DNA of 64,000 nt from positions 1-64,000 of the forward strand of contig JAEUOZ010000012.1 of the NCBI GenBank assembly GCA_016790225.1, in the 5' to 3' direction. The notes beneath the pieces were generated by a model that ran no database searches, was not told where the DNA came from, and was given only the letters and a program-made list of their open reading frames with translations. How positions within the stretch are numbered: position 1 is the first letter of the stretch; each line of letters starts with the position of its first letter. The DNA comes from Rubrivivax sp. GTDB lineage: Bacteria > Pseudomonadota > Gammaproteobacteria > Burkholderiales > Burkholderiaceae. The position numbers were made by a program, and so were the translations under genes. Of this stretch, positions 36,538-45,763 are shown one piece after another.

Positions 36538-37971
36538 TCACCCCTTCAGCGTTTGTTCCAGGACGTGGAGTTGCTGGTTCAGTTCGCTGTTCTTGCTGCG
36601 GTCGCCGGTGATCTTGCGCACCGCGTGCAGCACGGTCGTGTGGTCGCGTCCGCCGAAGAGTTCGCCGATCTCGGGCAGGCTCTTCTTGGTCAGCTCCTTG
36701 GCCAGGTACATGGCGATCTGGCGCGGGTGGGCGATGCTGGCGGGCCGCTTCTTGCTGTACATGTCGGCGACCTTGATCTTGAAGAAGTCGGCGACGGTCT
36801 TCTGGATGTTCTCCACCGAGATCTGCCGGTTCTGGATCGACAGCAGATCGCGCAGCGCCTCCCGTGCCAGCACGATGTTGACGTCCTTCTGGCTGAACCG
36901 TGCGAAGGCGATCACCTTGCGCAGAGCGCCTTCGAGTTCGCGCACATTCGCGCGCACGTTCTTGGCGATGAAGAAGGCCACGTCCTCGGGCATGTCGGCA
37001 CCCTCGACGAGCGCCTTGCGGATCAGGATGGCCACCCGCATTTCCAGCTCCGGCGGCTCGATCGCCACGGTCAGGCCGGAGTCGAAGCGCGAGGTCAGGC
37101 GCTCATCGATGTCCACCAGCCCCTTGGGGTAGGTGTCGCTGGTCATGATGATGTGCGCCCGCTTGGCCAGCAGCGCCTCGAAGGCGTTGAAGAACTCTTC
37201 CTGCGTGCGCTCCTTGCCGGCGAAGAACTGCACGTCGTCGATCAGCAGCAGGTCCAGGCCGTGGTACTTGGCCTTGAGTTCGTCGAAGGTCTTGCGCTGG
37301 TAGTTCTTGACCACGTCGCTGATGAACTGCTCGGCGTGCAGGTACAGCACGCGGGCGTTCGGACGGTCCTTGAGCAGCGCATTGCCCACGGCGTGGATCA
37401 GGTGCGTCTTGCCCAGGCCCACGCCGCCATAGATGAACAGCGGGTTGTACATCGCCCCCGGCGCGCCCGCCACGTGCAAGGCCGCCGTGCGGGCCATCTG
37501 GTTGGCCCGGCCGGCGACGAGGGTGTCGAAGGTCAGCGCGGTATTGAGCTTGTGGACCGTGGCAGCAGGCGCCAGACCCTGGAGTCCCGGCGGGCCGGCC
37601 TGGCCCGTGGGGCCGGGTGGCGCAGTCGCCCCTGCAGCCGCCACGGACAGCGGCTGATCCGAAGCCTGGGCTGCATTGGCGGCATTCAGCTGCGGCGGCC
37701 GCACGGGCGCTTCGCGCGGCGCCAGCATGAGTTCCAGCCTGACCGGCTGGCCGGAGACTTCGGCCAGCGCAGTTTCGATACGCCCGGCGTACTGGGAGCG
37801 GATCCAATCCAGCTTGAAGCGGTTGGGCACGCGCAGGCACACCGCCAGACCGCTGTCGCCCGCATCATCGACCTGCGGTGGCGCCAGCGGGCGGATCCAG
37901 GTGTTGAACTGCTGCTCGGGCAGTTCGGCGGCCAAGCGCTCGCAACCCCGCGCCCAAAGATCGGCACTCAT
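36538..37971 (-). CDS. dnaA: Replication initiator DnaA
   Basis: A 477-aa AAA+ protein that opens oriC. The N-terminal domain ([20 protein letters not shown]) is followed by a Pro/Ala-rich linker, the AAA+ domain with Walker [17 protein letters not shown] and Walker [11 protein letters not shown], and the C-terminal DNA-binding domain with the signature [15 protein letters not shown]. The ATG at 37971 has GAGGAG close upstream; a longer frame to 38016 adds 15 non-conserved residues. It reads away from rpmH and is followed by dnaN. Confidence 0.98.
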   Translation of the reverse strand: MSADLWARGCERLAAELPEQQFNTWIRPLAPPQVDDAGDSGLAVCLRVPNRFKLDWIRSQYAGRIETALAEVSGQPVRLELMLAPREAPVRPPQLNAANAAQASDQPLSVAAAGATAPPGPTGQAGPPGLQGLAPAATVHKLNTALTFDTLVAGRANQMARTAALHVAGAPGAMYNPLFIYGGVGLGKTHLIHAVGNALLKDRPNARVLYLHAEQFISDVVKNYQRKTFDELKAKYHGLDLLLIDDVQFFAGKERTQEEFFNAFEALLAKRAHIIMTSDTYPKGLVDIDERLTSRFDSGLTVAIEPPELEMRVAILIRKALVEGADMPEDVAFFIAKNVRANVRELEGALRKVIAFARFSQKDVNIVLAREALRDLLSIQNRQISVENIQKTVADFFKIKVADMYSKKRPASIAHPRQIAMYLAKELTKKSLPEIGELFGGRDHTTVLHAVRKITGDRSKNSELNQQLHVLEQTLKG

Positions 37972-38046
37972 CGGCTCCTCGTCCGGTGTGGAAAAGTCTT
38001 GTTGGAAGACCGGCATCTTAGCCCGCGGAGTACCCGACGAAAAGGG

Positions 38047-38055
38047 TTATCCACA
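38047..38055 (+). promoter_or_regulatory. DnaA box (TTATCCACA)
   Basis: Perfect match to the DnaA box consensus, 76 bases upstream of the dnaA start. It could serve origin function or autoregulation of dnaA. Confidence 0.7.
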
Positions 38056-38109
38056 GACCTGCGGAGCGCCGAGCACCCCGCGCAAAGCCACGGTTTGCCG
38101 TGCAAGTGC

Positions 38110-38137
38110 TTGAATGAGAAGGCCTTTTTGCTATGAT
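38110..38137 (+). promoter_or_regulatory. Promoter of the rpmH operon
   Basis: A sigma-70 type promoter: TTGAAT (38110-38115), 16-bp spacer, TATGAT (38132-38137). Transcription would start near 38144, leaving a leader of about 280 nt before rpmH. It is the best-formed promoter I noticed in this region. Confidence 0.6.
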
Positions 38138-38426
38138 GCGCGGTTTCCCGAATTGCGGCCCTGGCCTGGGAACCGGTTGACCCTTGTGGCGGCCGAAGAT
38201 GGGACGGCTGTTGTCATCGGCTCGCCCCGGTGTTCGCCAGGCCTTGCTGAGCCCCCGTCTGCTGATCCGTCGGTACAGTCCTGCCCCCAGGCAGCAGACG
38301 AGCCGGCATCAGGACCAGGACCAGGTGCGCCGCGGCTGGCCTGCAACTCGTGATGATGGCGGCTGCCCGAGGTGGCCAGATCCGAACCTTTGACCCTTAC
38401 CCCACGGAATCGAGCTCACCATGGCC

Positions 38427-38564
38427 ATGAAGCGCACCTACCAACCGTCCAAGACCCGTCGCGCCCGTACGCACGGCTTTCTTGTGCGCATGAAGACCCG
38501 TGGCGGCCGCGCTGTCATCAACGCCCGCCGCGCCAAGGGCCGCAAGCGCCTGTCGCAGGTCTGA
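38427..38564 (+). CDS. rpmH: 50S ribosomal protein L34
   Basis: A 45-aa basic ribosomal protein, too short for the usual ORF cut-off. It begins [18 protein letters not shown] and ends GRKRLSQV. The ATG at 38427 gives the standard start; an upstream in-frame ATG at 38421 would add Met-Ala. It opens the conserved operon rpmH-rnpA-yidD-yidC-mnmE and is divergent from dnaA. Confidence 0.97.
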   Translation: MKRTYQPSKTRRARTHGFLVRMKTRGGRAVINARRAKGRKRLSQV

Positions 38565-38623
38565 AGATCGCCGGCGCGCCAGCCTGCAGCTGATGCCCGG
38601 CACAGCCCGGGTCACGCCCCAGC

Positions 38624-39160
38624 GTGGCGCGGCGCAAAGCTTCCAGGCGCCTTCAAGCCGTGCCGATCGACACGTCATCCGACACGCGCCAGCCCGGCTC
38701 CGCGCCGGGCCGGATCTGCCATGCGGCGGACTTCGAGCGCTTGATGAAGACACCGGCTCGGCAACGAAGTGCTCACTTCGCTGTTCACCATCTCCCTGCC
38801 GCGCCGCTGGCCTCTCGCAGAGGCCGGCCCGCGTTGGTACCGGACGAGTTATCCACAGAACCGGTCACCCACGGCCAGGAACCTGTTGATAACCTGGAGG
38901 GACGCTGCTGGCTCGGTACCGTGCTGCCCAAACGGCATGCCCGCCGCTCGGTGACGCGCAGCCTGCTCAAGCGGCAGATGCGGCAGGCGGCAGCCCGCGC
39001 GCTGCCGCAACTGCCTGCCGGGCTCTGGCTGCTGCGCCTGAGCCGGCCGTTCGCGGCGGCCGAGTTTGTCTCGGCAGCCTCGCCGGCCCTGAAGCGCGCT
39101 GCCCGCACCGAACTCGATGCCTTGCTCCAGCAGGCGATCGCCCGGCCGCGCGCGCGCTGA
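38624..39160 (+). CDS. rnpA: RNase P protein component, with extended N-terminus and insert
   Basis: Protein subunit of RNase P, which trims tRNA 5' ends. The catalytic-RNA-binding motif is in PKRHARRSVTRSLLKRQMRQ, corresponding to the RNR helix (one position, Ser for Asn, departs from the consensus). From GTG 38624 it is 178 aa, longer than the usual ~120; the first ~35 residues and an insert before GRCWLGTVLPKR account for this. The conserved start would be near CHAADFERL. The insert region carries two DnaA-box sequences. Real start is uncertain. Confidence 0.85.
   Translation: MARRKASRRLQAVPIDTSSDTRQPGSAPGRICHAADFERLMKTPARQRSAHFAVHHLPAAPLASRRGRPALVPDELSTEPVTHGQEPVDNLEGRCWLGTVLPKRHARRSVTRSLLKRQMRQAAARALPQLPAGLWLLRLSRPFAAAEFVSAASPALKRAARTELDALLQQAIARPRAR
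38849..38857 (+). promoter_or_regulatory. DnaA box in rnpA
   Basis: Perfect TTATCCACA within the rnpA reading frame, in the segment that is an insert compared with other RnpA proteins. Confidence 0.6.
38884..38892 (-). promoter_or_regulatory. DnaA-box-like site in rnpA (minus)
   Basis: TGTTGATAA on the plus strand, equal to TTATCAACA on the minus strand, one mismatch from the consensus, 26 bases past the previous box. Confidence 0.5.
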
Positions 39161-39246
39161 CCGCAAGCGCTGTTGCAGCCGAACCTGGTGCCAAGTCCAT
39201 GCCTGCCTCCGAGCGCTTGAAGCCCTTGCTGCAAGGCGTGATCTCG

Positions 39247-39567
39247 ATGCCGCGCCGGCTGCTGGTGCTGCTGGTGCGCGGCTATCGCCTGCTGCTCAAG
39301 CCCTCGCTGGGCAATGCCTGTCGCTTCGAGCCCAGCTGCTCGCAATATGCGCTGACCGCGCTGGAGCGCCACGGCGCCGTCGTGGGTGCCTCCTTGAGTG
39401 CTGCGCGCCTGGCGCGCTGCCACCCCTGGTGTGACGGCGGCCTGGATCCTGTGCCTGACAATGCACCCCGTCTCTTCACCCGCCTGGGCCTGGGACATCG
39501 CGCCGATGGCAGGCCCGATGAGCAAGCGCCTGGCAGCGGCACCGCCTTCCGGAAGCCTTTCTCATGA
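39247..39567 (+). CDS. yidD: Membrane-protein insertion efficiency factor YidD
   Basis: A 106-aa YidD protein, small and membrane-associated, that assists YidC. The family block is LVRGYRLLLKPSLGNACRFE, then PSCSQYALTALERHG and the cysteine-containing ARCHPWCDGGLDPVP. The ATG at 39247 (MPRRLLVLLVRGY) fits the normal start; one at 39199 would add 16 residues. The C-terminal ~35 residues after DPVP are extra. Its stop overlaps the yidC start by 4 bp (ATGA). Confidence 0.93.
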   Translation: MPRRLLVLLVRGYRLLLKPSLGNACRFEPSCSQYALTALERHGAVVGASLSAARLARCHPWCDGGLDPVPDNAPRLFTRLGLGHRADGRPDEQAPGSGTAFRKPFS

Positions 39568-41264
39568 CCGATATGCGTCGCACCCTGCTGTGGGTGGTCT
39601 TCACCCTCTCGATGCTCATGCTGTGGGATGCGTGGCTCAAGCACACCGGGCAGCCTTCGATGTTCGGCGGTTCGCGCCCTGCCGCCAGCGCACCGGCCGC
39701 CAGCGCAGTCGCCGGCGGCTCGGCGGCTTCAGCCAGCTTGCCGGCGCCTGCCGCCTTGCCCCAGGCAGCGACCCCGGCGACGCCGGCTGTCGCGGGTGCG
39801 CCGCCCGCCGCGGCCACGCCCGCCAGCAGCAGCGAGAAGATCGTCATCACCACCGATGTGGTCCGGGCGACGGTGGATACCGTCGGCGGCACCATCGTGC
39901 GCCTGGAGCTGATGAAGCACCGCGACGCCAATGACCCGAAGTCGCAGGTCACGCTGTTCGATCAGAGTGCCAAGCGCCTCTATCTGGCGCAGACCGGCTT
40001 CGTCAGTGCCCAGGCCGGGGTCAACCTGCCCAACCACCTTACGCCGATGAAGGTGTTGAGCAGCGAGCGCACGCTCGCCGACGGCGCGCCGCAGATCGAG
40101 CTGCGGCTGGAATCCGCCGCCATCGATGGCCGACGTGTCGTCAAGACCTACACCTTCAAGCGTGGCGACTATGTGATCGGCGTGCGTCACGAGCTGTTCA
40201 ATGACAGCAGCACACCGGTTTCGCCCTCGCTGTACCTGCAGCTGGAGCGCGACGGCAATCCGCCCGAGGGCGAATCGCAGTTCTACTTCACCTTCACCGG
40301 CCCCGCGGTTTACACCGAGGCGGCGAAGTTCCAGAAGATCGATTTCAAGGACATCGAGAAGAACAAGGCCAGCCACGAGAAGGCCGCCAGCGACGGCTGG
40401 ATCGCCATGGTGCAGCACTATTTCGCTTCGGCCTGGTTGATGACGCCGGGCAGCCCGCGCGAATTCCGCACCGCCAAGACGGGCGAGAACCGCTACTCCG
40501 TGGCCATGGTTCGCGCGCTGGGCGATGTAGCGCCCGGCAGCAGCCAGGCGCACGAGGCGCGTCTGTTTGTCGGCCCGCAGGAAGAGAAGAAACTGGCCCA
40601 GCTGGCGCCCGGCCTGGAGCTGGTCAAGGACTACGGCTGGTTCACCGTGCTGGCCAAGCCGCTGTTCTGGCTGCTGGACAAGCTGCACGGCATGATCGGC
40701 AACTGGGGCTGGGCGATCGTCGCGCTGGTGGTGCTGCTGAAGGGGGCGTTCTACTGGCTCAACGCCAGCGCCTACAAGAGCATGGCCAAGATGAAGGCCA
40801 TCAACCCGCGCGTGATGGAACTGCGCGAGCGCTACAAGGACAAGCCGCAGCAGATGCAGCAGGAGATGATGCGCATCTACCGCGAGGAGAAGGTCAACCC
40901 GCTGGGCGGCTGCCTGCCCATCCTCGTGCAGATGCCGTTCTTCATTGCGCTGTACTGGGTGCTGCTGTCCAGCGTGGAGATGCGCCAGGCGCCCTGGATC
41001 GGCTGGATCACCGATCTTTCCGTCAAGGATCCCTGGTACATCCTGCCGCTGCTGATGACGGGATCGACCCTGTTCCAGACCTGGCTGAACCCGACGCCGC
41101 CCGATCCGATGCAGGCCAAGCTCATGTGGATCATGCCGCTGGCCTTCTCCTTCATGTTCTTCTTCTTCCCGTCCGGCCTGGTGCTGTACTGGCTGACGAA
41201 CAACATCCTGTCCATCGCGCAGCAGTGGTTCATCAACAAGCGATTGGGCGTGCTGGGCAAATAG
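39564..41264 (+). CDS. yidC: Membrane protein insertase YidC
   Basis: A 566-aa inner-membrane insertase and chaperone. One N-terminal membrane helix (LLWVVFTLSMLMLWDAW) is followed by an Ala/Pro-rich linker, a large periplasmic domain (about 100-345) and the conserved C-terminal five-helix core with GGCLPILVQMPFFIALYWVL and PLAFSFMFFFFPSGLVLYWL. The core carries the hydrophilic groove used for substrate insertion. It follows yidD with an ATGA overlap and precedes mnmE by 274 bp, in which an 11-bp inverted repeat (GCATCCTCGGC at 41264, GCCGAGGATGC at 41344) is seen. Confidence 0.98.
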   Translation: MTDMRRTLLWVVFTLSMLMLWDAWLKHTGQPSMFGGSRPAASAPAASAVAGGSAASASLPAPAALPQAATPATPAVAGAPPAAATPASSSEKIVITTDVVRATVDTVGGTIVRLELMKHRDANDPKSQVTLFDQSAKRLYLAQTGFVSAQAGVNLPNHLTPMKVLSSERTLADGAPQIELRLESAAIDGRRVVKTYTFKRGDYVIGVRHELFNDSSTPVSPSLYLQLERDGNPPEGESQFYFTFTGPAVYTEAAKFQKIDFKDIEKNKASHEKAASDGWIAMVQHYFASAWLMTPGSPREFRTAKTGENRYSVAMVRALGDVAPGSSQAHEARLFVGPQEEKKLAQLAPGLELVKDYGWFTVLAKPLFWLLDKLHGMIGNWGWAIVALVVLLKGAFYWLNASAYKSMAKMKAINPRVMELRERYKDKPQQMQQEMMRIYREEKVNPLGGCLPILVQMPFFIALYWVLLSSVEMRQAPWIGWITDLSVKDPWYILPLLMTGSTLFQTWLNPTPPDPMQAKLMWIMPLAFSFMFFFFPSGLVLYWLTNNILSIAQQWFINKRLGVLGK

Positions 41265-41538
41265 CATCCTCGGCATCGGCGTGACGCGCATCACAGGGGA
41301 AACCGCAGCGCTGCATCACGGGATTGAGTCTGACGCTCCAACAGCCGAGGATGCCATTCATGCGGGCGACCCGGTGTGAAGCACCGGCTCAGGAGCCCGG
41401 CAAGCCGCCCAGGCCGGTCTGTTTGCCCCTCCACCCGCGCCACATCTGCAAGGACGCCCCGTTGCGAGCTCGCGCCGCACCGGGGCGTCTTGCCTTGCGG
41501 CTTGCCCGGCACCCGCAAGGCGGGCGCACAATGAGCGG

Positions 41539-42921
41539 ATGAGCGCCAAGCTTCTGAGTCAGCGGGATGCGCCGATCATCGCGGTGGCCACGGCGCCCGG
41601 ACGCGGCGCGGTGGGTATCGTGCGGGCCTCCGGCCAGGGCCTGGACCGCCTGATCCAGGCGGTGCTGCGTCGGCCCTTGAAGCCACGCCACGCGACCTAC
41701 GGGCCCTTCTTCGACGCCGACGGCGCGGTGATCGATCAAGGCCTGGCGCTGCACTTTCCGGCACCCCACTCCTACACCGGCGAAGACGTCCTGGAATTGC
41801 AGGCGCACGGCGGCCCTGTCGTGCTGCAGCTGCTGCTGGCGCGCTGCCTGAGGGCGCTGCCCGCGGCGCGCCTGGCCGAGCCCGGAGAGTTCACGCAGCG
41901 CGCCTACTTCAACGACAAGCTGGATCTGGCGCAGGCCGAAGCCGTGGCCGATCTCATCGATGCCAGCACCGAGGCCGCCGCGCGCTCGGCCGGGCGCTCG
42001 CTGGCGGGCGAGTTCTCGCGCCGCGTCGACGAGCTGACGCGGCGCACGGTTCGCCTGCGCACCCTGGTCGAGGCCACGCTCGATTTTCCGGAGGAGGAAA
42101 TCGATTTCCTGCACAAGGCCGACGCATCAGGTCAACTGTCAGCCATCCGCCAGAGCCTGGCCGATGTCCTGCGCACGGCGCGCCAGGGCGCGCTGCTGCG
42201 CGATGGCTTGCGGGTGGTGCTGGCCGGCCAGCCCAATGTCGGCAAGAGCTCGCTGCTGAATGCGCTGGCCGGTGCCGAGCTGGCCATCGTCACGCCCGTT
42301 CCCGGCACCACGCGGGATCGCGTGAGCGAATCCATCCAGATCGAAGGCGTGCCGCTGCACATCACGGACACCGCGGGCCTGCGCGGCGATGAACAGGCTG
42401 CCGACGCCGTCGAACGCATCGGCATCAGCCGCAGCTGGGGTGCCATCGTTGCCGCCGATCTGGTGCTGTTCCTGCACGATCTGACACGCCTGGACGAGGC
42501 GGCCTACCAGGCCCAGGAACGGCAGATCGAGGCGCGGCTGCCGGAGGGCGTGGCGCGGCTGGACGTCTACAACAAGGCCGATGCGCCGAGCGCGCGGCCG
42601 CCGGCAGACGGCTGCCTGGTGCTGTCGGCGCAGACGGGCCAGGGCCTGCAAGGCCTTCGCCAGGCCCTGCTGGAACGTGCCGGCTGGCAGGCGGCCACCG
42701 AAGGCCTGGTCATCGCCCGCGCGCGCCACGTGCAGGCCCTGCAGCGCGCTGCCGCCCATCTGCAGACCGCGGACGAACAACTGCAGCAGACCACGCCGGA
42801 GCTGGAATTGCTGGCCGAGGAACTGCGCCAGGCCCATGAATCGCTGGGCGAGATCACCGGCCACTTCACGCCCGACGACATGCTGGGCGAGATCTTCAGC
42901 CGCTTCTGCATCGGGAAGTAG
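41539..42921 (+). CDS. mnmE: tRNA uridine-5-carboxymethylaminomethyl modification GTPase MnmE
   Basis: A 460-aa GTPase partner of MnmG (8704-10680). The N-terminal tetrahydrofolate-binding domain has [19 protein letters not shown]; the G domain has [14 protein letters not shown] (G1), [13 protein letters not shown] (G2), DTAGLR (G3) and YNKAD (G4); the C-terminus ends FCIGK with the conserved cysteine. The ATG at 41539 overlaps no other gene. It is the last of the rpmH operon. Confidence 0.97.
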   Translation: MSAKLLSQRDAPIIAVATAPGRGAVGIVRASGQGLDRLIQAVLRRPLKPRHATYGPFFDADGAVIDQGLALHFPAPHSYTGEDVLELQAHGGPVVLQLLLARCLRALPAARLAEPGEFTQRAYFNDKLDLAQAEAVADLIDASTEAAARSAGRSLAGEFSRRVDELTRRTVRLRTLVEATLDFPEEEIDFLHKADASGQLSAIRQSLADVLRTARQGALLRDGLRVVLAGQPNVGKSSLLNALAGAELAIVTPVPGTTRDRVSESIQIEGVPLHITDTAGLRGDEQAADAVERIGISRSWGAIVAADLVLFLHDLTRLDEAAYQAQERQIEARLPEGVARLDVYNKADAPSARPPADGCLVLSAQTGQGLQGLRQALLERAGWQAATEGLVIARARHVQALQRAAAHLQTADEQLQQTTPELELLAEELRQAHESLGEITGHFTPDDMLGEIFSRFCIGK

Positions 42922-42977
42922 CTGCGCGGGCCTGCGGGCTGCCGCTGCGCGGCCGGACCCCGGCCCGGCCCGCGGAC

Positions 42978-43565
42978 TCAGTGCCCGGCGAAATCCACCA
43001 GCGTGTACAGCGGCAAGCCGCTTTCGCGCAGCCTGCGCGAGCCGCCGAGTTCGGGCAGATCGACGATGGCCGCGCCTTCGATGACCTGGGCGCCCAGGCG
43101 CTCCAGCAGGCGCCGTCCGGCCATCATGGTGCCGCCGGTGGCGATGAGGTCGTCGATGAGCACCACGCGCTCGCCCGGCTTCACGGCATCGGTGTGGATC
43201 TCCACCGTCGCGCTGCCGTATTCCAGCTCGTAGGTCTCTTCCACCGTGGTGAAGGGCAGCTTGCCCTTCTTGCGGATCGGCACGAAACCGATGCCCAGTT
43301 CGTAGGCCACCACGCTGCCGATGATGAAGCCGCGTGCATCCAGTCCGGCAATGGCGTCGGGACGCGGGCTGAAGTAGCGGTGCACAAACTGATCGATCAG
43401 CACGCGGAAGACGCGCGGGTTGGCCAGCAGCGGCGTGATGTCGCGAAACATCACGCCCGGCTCCGGCCAGTCCGGCACGGTGCGGATGTGCGAGCGGATG
43501 TACTCGGCCGGATGCGCCAGCGAGGCTTCGCTGGGCCGGGTGTCAAAGCCGGGGGTCGTCTCCAT
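42978..43565 (-). CDS. apt: Adenine phosphoribosyltransferase
   Basis: A 195-aa purine-salvage enzyme that makes AMP from adenine and PRPP. The PRPP-binding motif is [18 protein letters not shown], the [14 protein letters not shown] block and [19 protein letters not shown] are typical of Apt. It ends convergently on mnmE, 56 bp away, and is followed upstream by the K+/H+ antiporter gene in the same orientation (65 bp). Confidence 0.96.
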   Translation of the reverse strand: METTPGFDTRPSEASLAHPAEYIRSHIRTVPDWPEPGVMFRDITPLLANPRVFRVLIDQFVHRYFSPRPDAIAGLDARGFIIGSVVAYELGIGFVPIRKKGKLPFTTVEETYELEYGSATVEIHTDAVKPGERVVLIDDLIATGGTMMAGRRLLERLGAQVIEGAAIVDLPELGGSRRLRESGLPLYTLVDFAGH

Positions 43566-43630
43566 GGCGCGATGATAGGCCGCGATGCGCCGGCCTCATG
43601 GCCCGCTCGGGCCCTGCGGCGCACGGCGGC

Positions 43631-45625
43631 TCAGGACAGCAGCTTGGCCTCGGCCAGCGACAAGGCTTCGGGCAGGCCGGACAGTACCAGGGTGTCGCCG
43701 CCCTTGAGCACGACGCTGTCGTCGGCCTGGATCACGCCACCGCCCGCACGCCGCACCGAGACCACCTGAACCCCCGTGGCGTGCAGCGCCAGTGCGCCCA
43801 GGGCCTTGCCCGCGCAACTGCCGCCGCTGGGCAGGCTCACGCTGAGCAGGCGCGCCTGTTCCAGCTCTTCCACGGTATCGTCATCGGCGCCGTGGAAGTA
43901 GCCGCGCAGCAGGCTGTAGCGCGCGTCGCGCGCATCGCGGGTGATGCGGATGACTCGCTGCATCGGCACGCCCACCAGCGCCAGCGCGTGGCCGGCGAGC
44001 ATCAGGCTGCCTTCGATGGCCTCGGGCACGACCTCGGTGGCCCCGGCAGCACGCAGGCGGTCCAGATCGGCGTCGTCCACCGTGCGCACCACCACGGGCA
44101 CGCGCGGCGCATGGCTCTGCACGTGGCTGAGGATCTTCATCGCCGAGGCGGTGTCGGGATAACTCACCACCACCGCCGCGGCCCGCGCCAGGCCGGCGGC
44201 CATCAAGCTCTGCAGACGCGCGGCGTCACCGAAGACCACGCTCTGCCCGGCGGCGGCCGCCATGCGCACGCGATCGGGATCCAGATCCAGCGCCATGTAG
44301 GGGATGCGCTCCTTGTCGAGCAGGCGTGCCAGGTTCTGGCCGCTGCGCCCGTAGCCGCAGATGATCACGTGGCCCTGCGTGGCAATCGACTTCTTCGCGA
44401 TGCTGGTCAGGGCCACCGACTGCAGCAGCCAGTCGCTGGCGCTCAGTCGGTTGACGATGGCGTTGCTGTACATGATCAGGAACGGCGTGGCCAGCATCGA
44501 CAGCACCATGCTGGCCAGCACCGGGCTCATCCACACCGGCGCGATGAGGCCGTTTTCCGCGCCGAGCGTGAGCAGCACGAAGCCGAACTCGCCGGCCTGC
44601 GCGAGGTACAGGCCCGTGCGGATGGCCACACCGGGCGTGGCGCGGTACATCCAGGCCAGCACGGCGACCAGCACGCCCTTGGCCAGCACCGGGCCGGTGG
44701 TCAGCAGCAGCACCAGCAGCCACTGGTCGATCACCGGGCGCCAGTCCAGCTTCATGCCGATGGTGATGAAGAACAGGCCCAGCAACACGTCGTGGAAGGG
44801 CCGGATGTCGGTCTCGACCTGGTGCTTGTACTCGGTCTCCGCCACCAGCATGCCGGCGACGAAGGCGCCCAGCGCCAGCGAGAGCCCGGCGTGCTCGGTC
44901 AGCCAGGCCAGGCCCAGCGTGATCAGCAGCAGGTTGAGAATGAACAGCTCGTCGCTCTTGCGGCGCGCCACCAGCGTGAGCCACCAGCGCATCACCTTCT
45001 GGCCGCCCACCAGCAGCAGGGTCAGCAGCACGGCAGCCTTCAGCAGCGCCAGGCCCAGCGTGCGGGCCATGTCGTCGCCGGGTGCGCCCAGCGCCGGGAT
45101 CAGCACCAGCAGCGGCACCACGGCCAGATCCTGGAACAGCAGGATGCCCAGCACCCGCTTGCCGTGCTCGCTGTCCAGCTCCAGCCGCTCGCTCATCATC
45201 TTCACGACGATGGCCGTGCTGGACATGGCGATCGCGCCGCCCAGCACCACGGCGCCTTGCCAGCCCAGCTCCCAGGGGCGCATGGTGAAGCTGAAGAGCC
45301 AGATCAGCAGGAAGTGACCGACCACCGCGCCCAGCATGGTCAGCATCACCTGCGAAAGACCCAGGCCGAAGACCAGCGTGCGCATGCTGCGCAGCTTGGG
45401 CAGGTTGAACTCCAGCCCGAGCACGAACATCAGGAAGACGACGCCGAATTCGGCCAGGTAGCGCACACCCGCGCTGTCCTTGGCCAAGGCCAGCGCATTG
45501 GGGCCGATGAGCACGCCGACGGCGAGATAGCCCAGCATCGGCGGCAGCTTCATGAGCCGGAACGCCACCACGCCAAGCACGGCGGCGATCAGGTAGAGCA
45601 GGACGAGTTCGAGGGTGCTGGCCAA
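43631..45625 (-). CDS. CPA2-type cation:proton antiporter with RCK domains (KefB/KefC-like)
   Basis: A 664-aa membrane protein. The N-terminal ~390 residues make about 12 helices, with GVLIGPNALA and SSTAIVVKMMSER, the ion-exchange region of the CPA2 family. Then a TrkA-N/RCK nucleotide-binding domain (VIICGYGRSGQNLARLL, about 410-520) and a C-terminal TrkA-C domain (about 575-660). Probably exchanges K+ or Na+ for H+ under control of NAD(H) or glutathione-like ligands. A KefF-type accessory gene is not adjacent. It is divergent from kdsD. Confidence 0.92.
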   Translation of the reverse strand: MASTLELVLLYLIAAVLGVVAFRLMKLPPMLGYLAVGVLIGPNALALAKDSAGVRYLAEFGVVFLMFVLGLEFNLPKLRSMRTLVFGLGLSQVMLTMLGAVVGHFLLIWLFSFTMRPWELGWQGAVVLGGAIAMSSTAIVVKMMSERLELDSEHGKRVLGILLFQDLAVVPLLVLIPALGAPGDDMARTLGLALLKAAVLLTLLLVGGQKVMRWWLTLVARRKSDELFILNLLLITLGLAWLTEHAGLSLALGAFVAGMLVAETEYKHQVETDIRPFHDVLLGLFFITIGMKLDWRPVIDQWLLVLLLTTGPVLAKGVLVAVLAWMYRATPGVAIRTGLYLAQAGEFGFVLLTLGAENGLIAPVWMSPVLASMVLSMLATPFLIMYSNAIVNRLSASDWLLQSVALTSIAKKSIATQGHVIICGYGRSGQNLARLLDKERIPYMALDLDPDRVRMAAAAGQSVVFGDAARLQSLMAAGLARAAAVVVSYPDTASAMKILSHVQSHAPRVPVVVRTVDDADLDRLRAAGATEVVPEAIEGSLMLAGHALALVGVPMQRVIRITRDARDARYSLLRGYFHGADDDTVEELEQARLLSVSLPSGGSCAGKALGALALHATGVQVVSVRRAGGGVIQADDSVVLKGGDTLVLSGLPEALSLAEAKLLS

Positions 45626-45763
45626 GTCGCGGGCGGGATGGAGGGTCGGGCTTCTAGAATCCCGATGCTACTGCCCGCAGGAAGCGGGCCAGCCTGGAAC
45701 CCGGACACACCGCTTGAAACACTTGCCGGGCCGCCTTGGCTGCCCCACCTGCCCAGCCCCCGC

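Larger units (their letters stand above)
37972..38426. other. dnaA-rpmH divergent intergenic region (rpmH leader)
   Basis: 455 bp without a gene. It holds one perfect DnaA box TTATCCACA (38047-38055), a one-mismatch box TGTGGAAAA (37987-37995), the rpmH promoter (38110-38137), and in the long rpmH leader a hairpin with a 9-bp stem (CGTCTGCTG / CAGCAGACG, 38256-38300). It could be a second part of the origin or serve DnaA autoregulation. No ORF here is convincing. Confidence 0.6.

Noticed and set aside
39729..41294. 521-codon minus-strand frame opposite yidC
   Set aside because: High-GC antisense shadow; yidC is certain on the other strand.
43598..45660. Upstream extension of the kdsD frame through the antiporter gene
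   Set aside because: Antisense to the antiporter; not conserved with KdsD.
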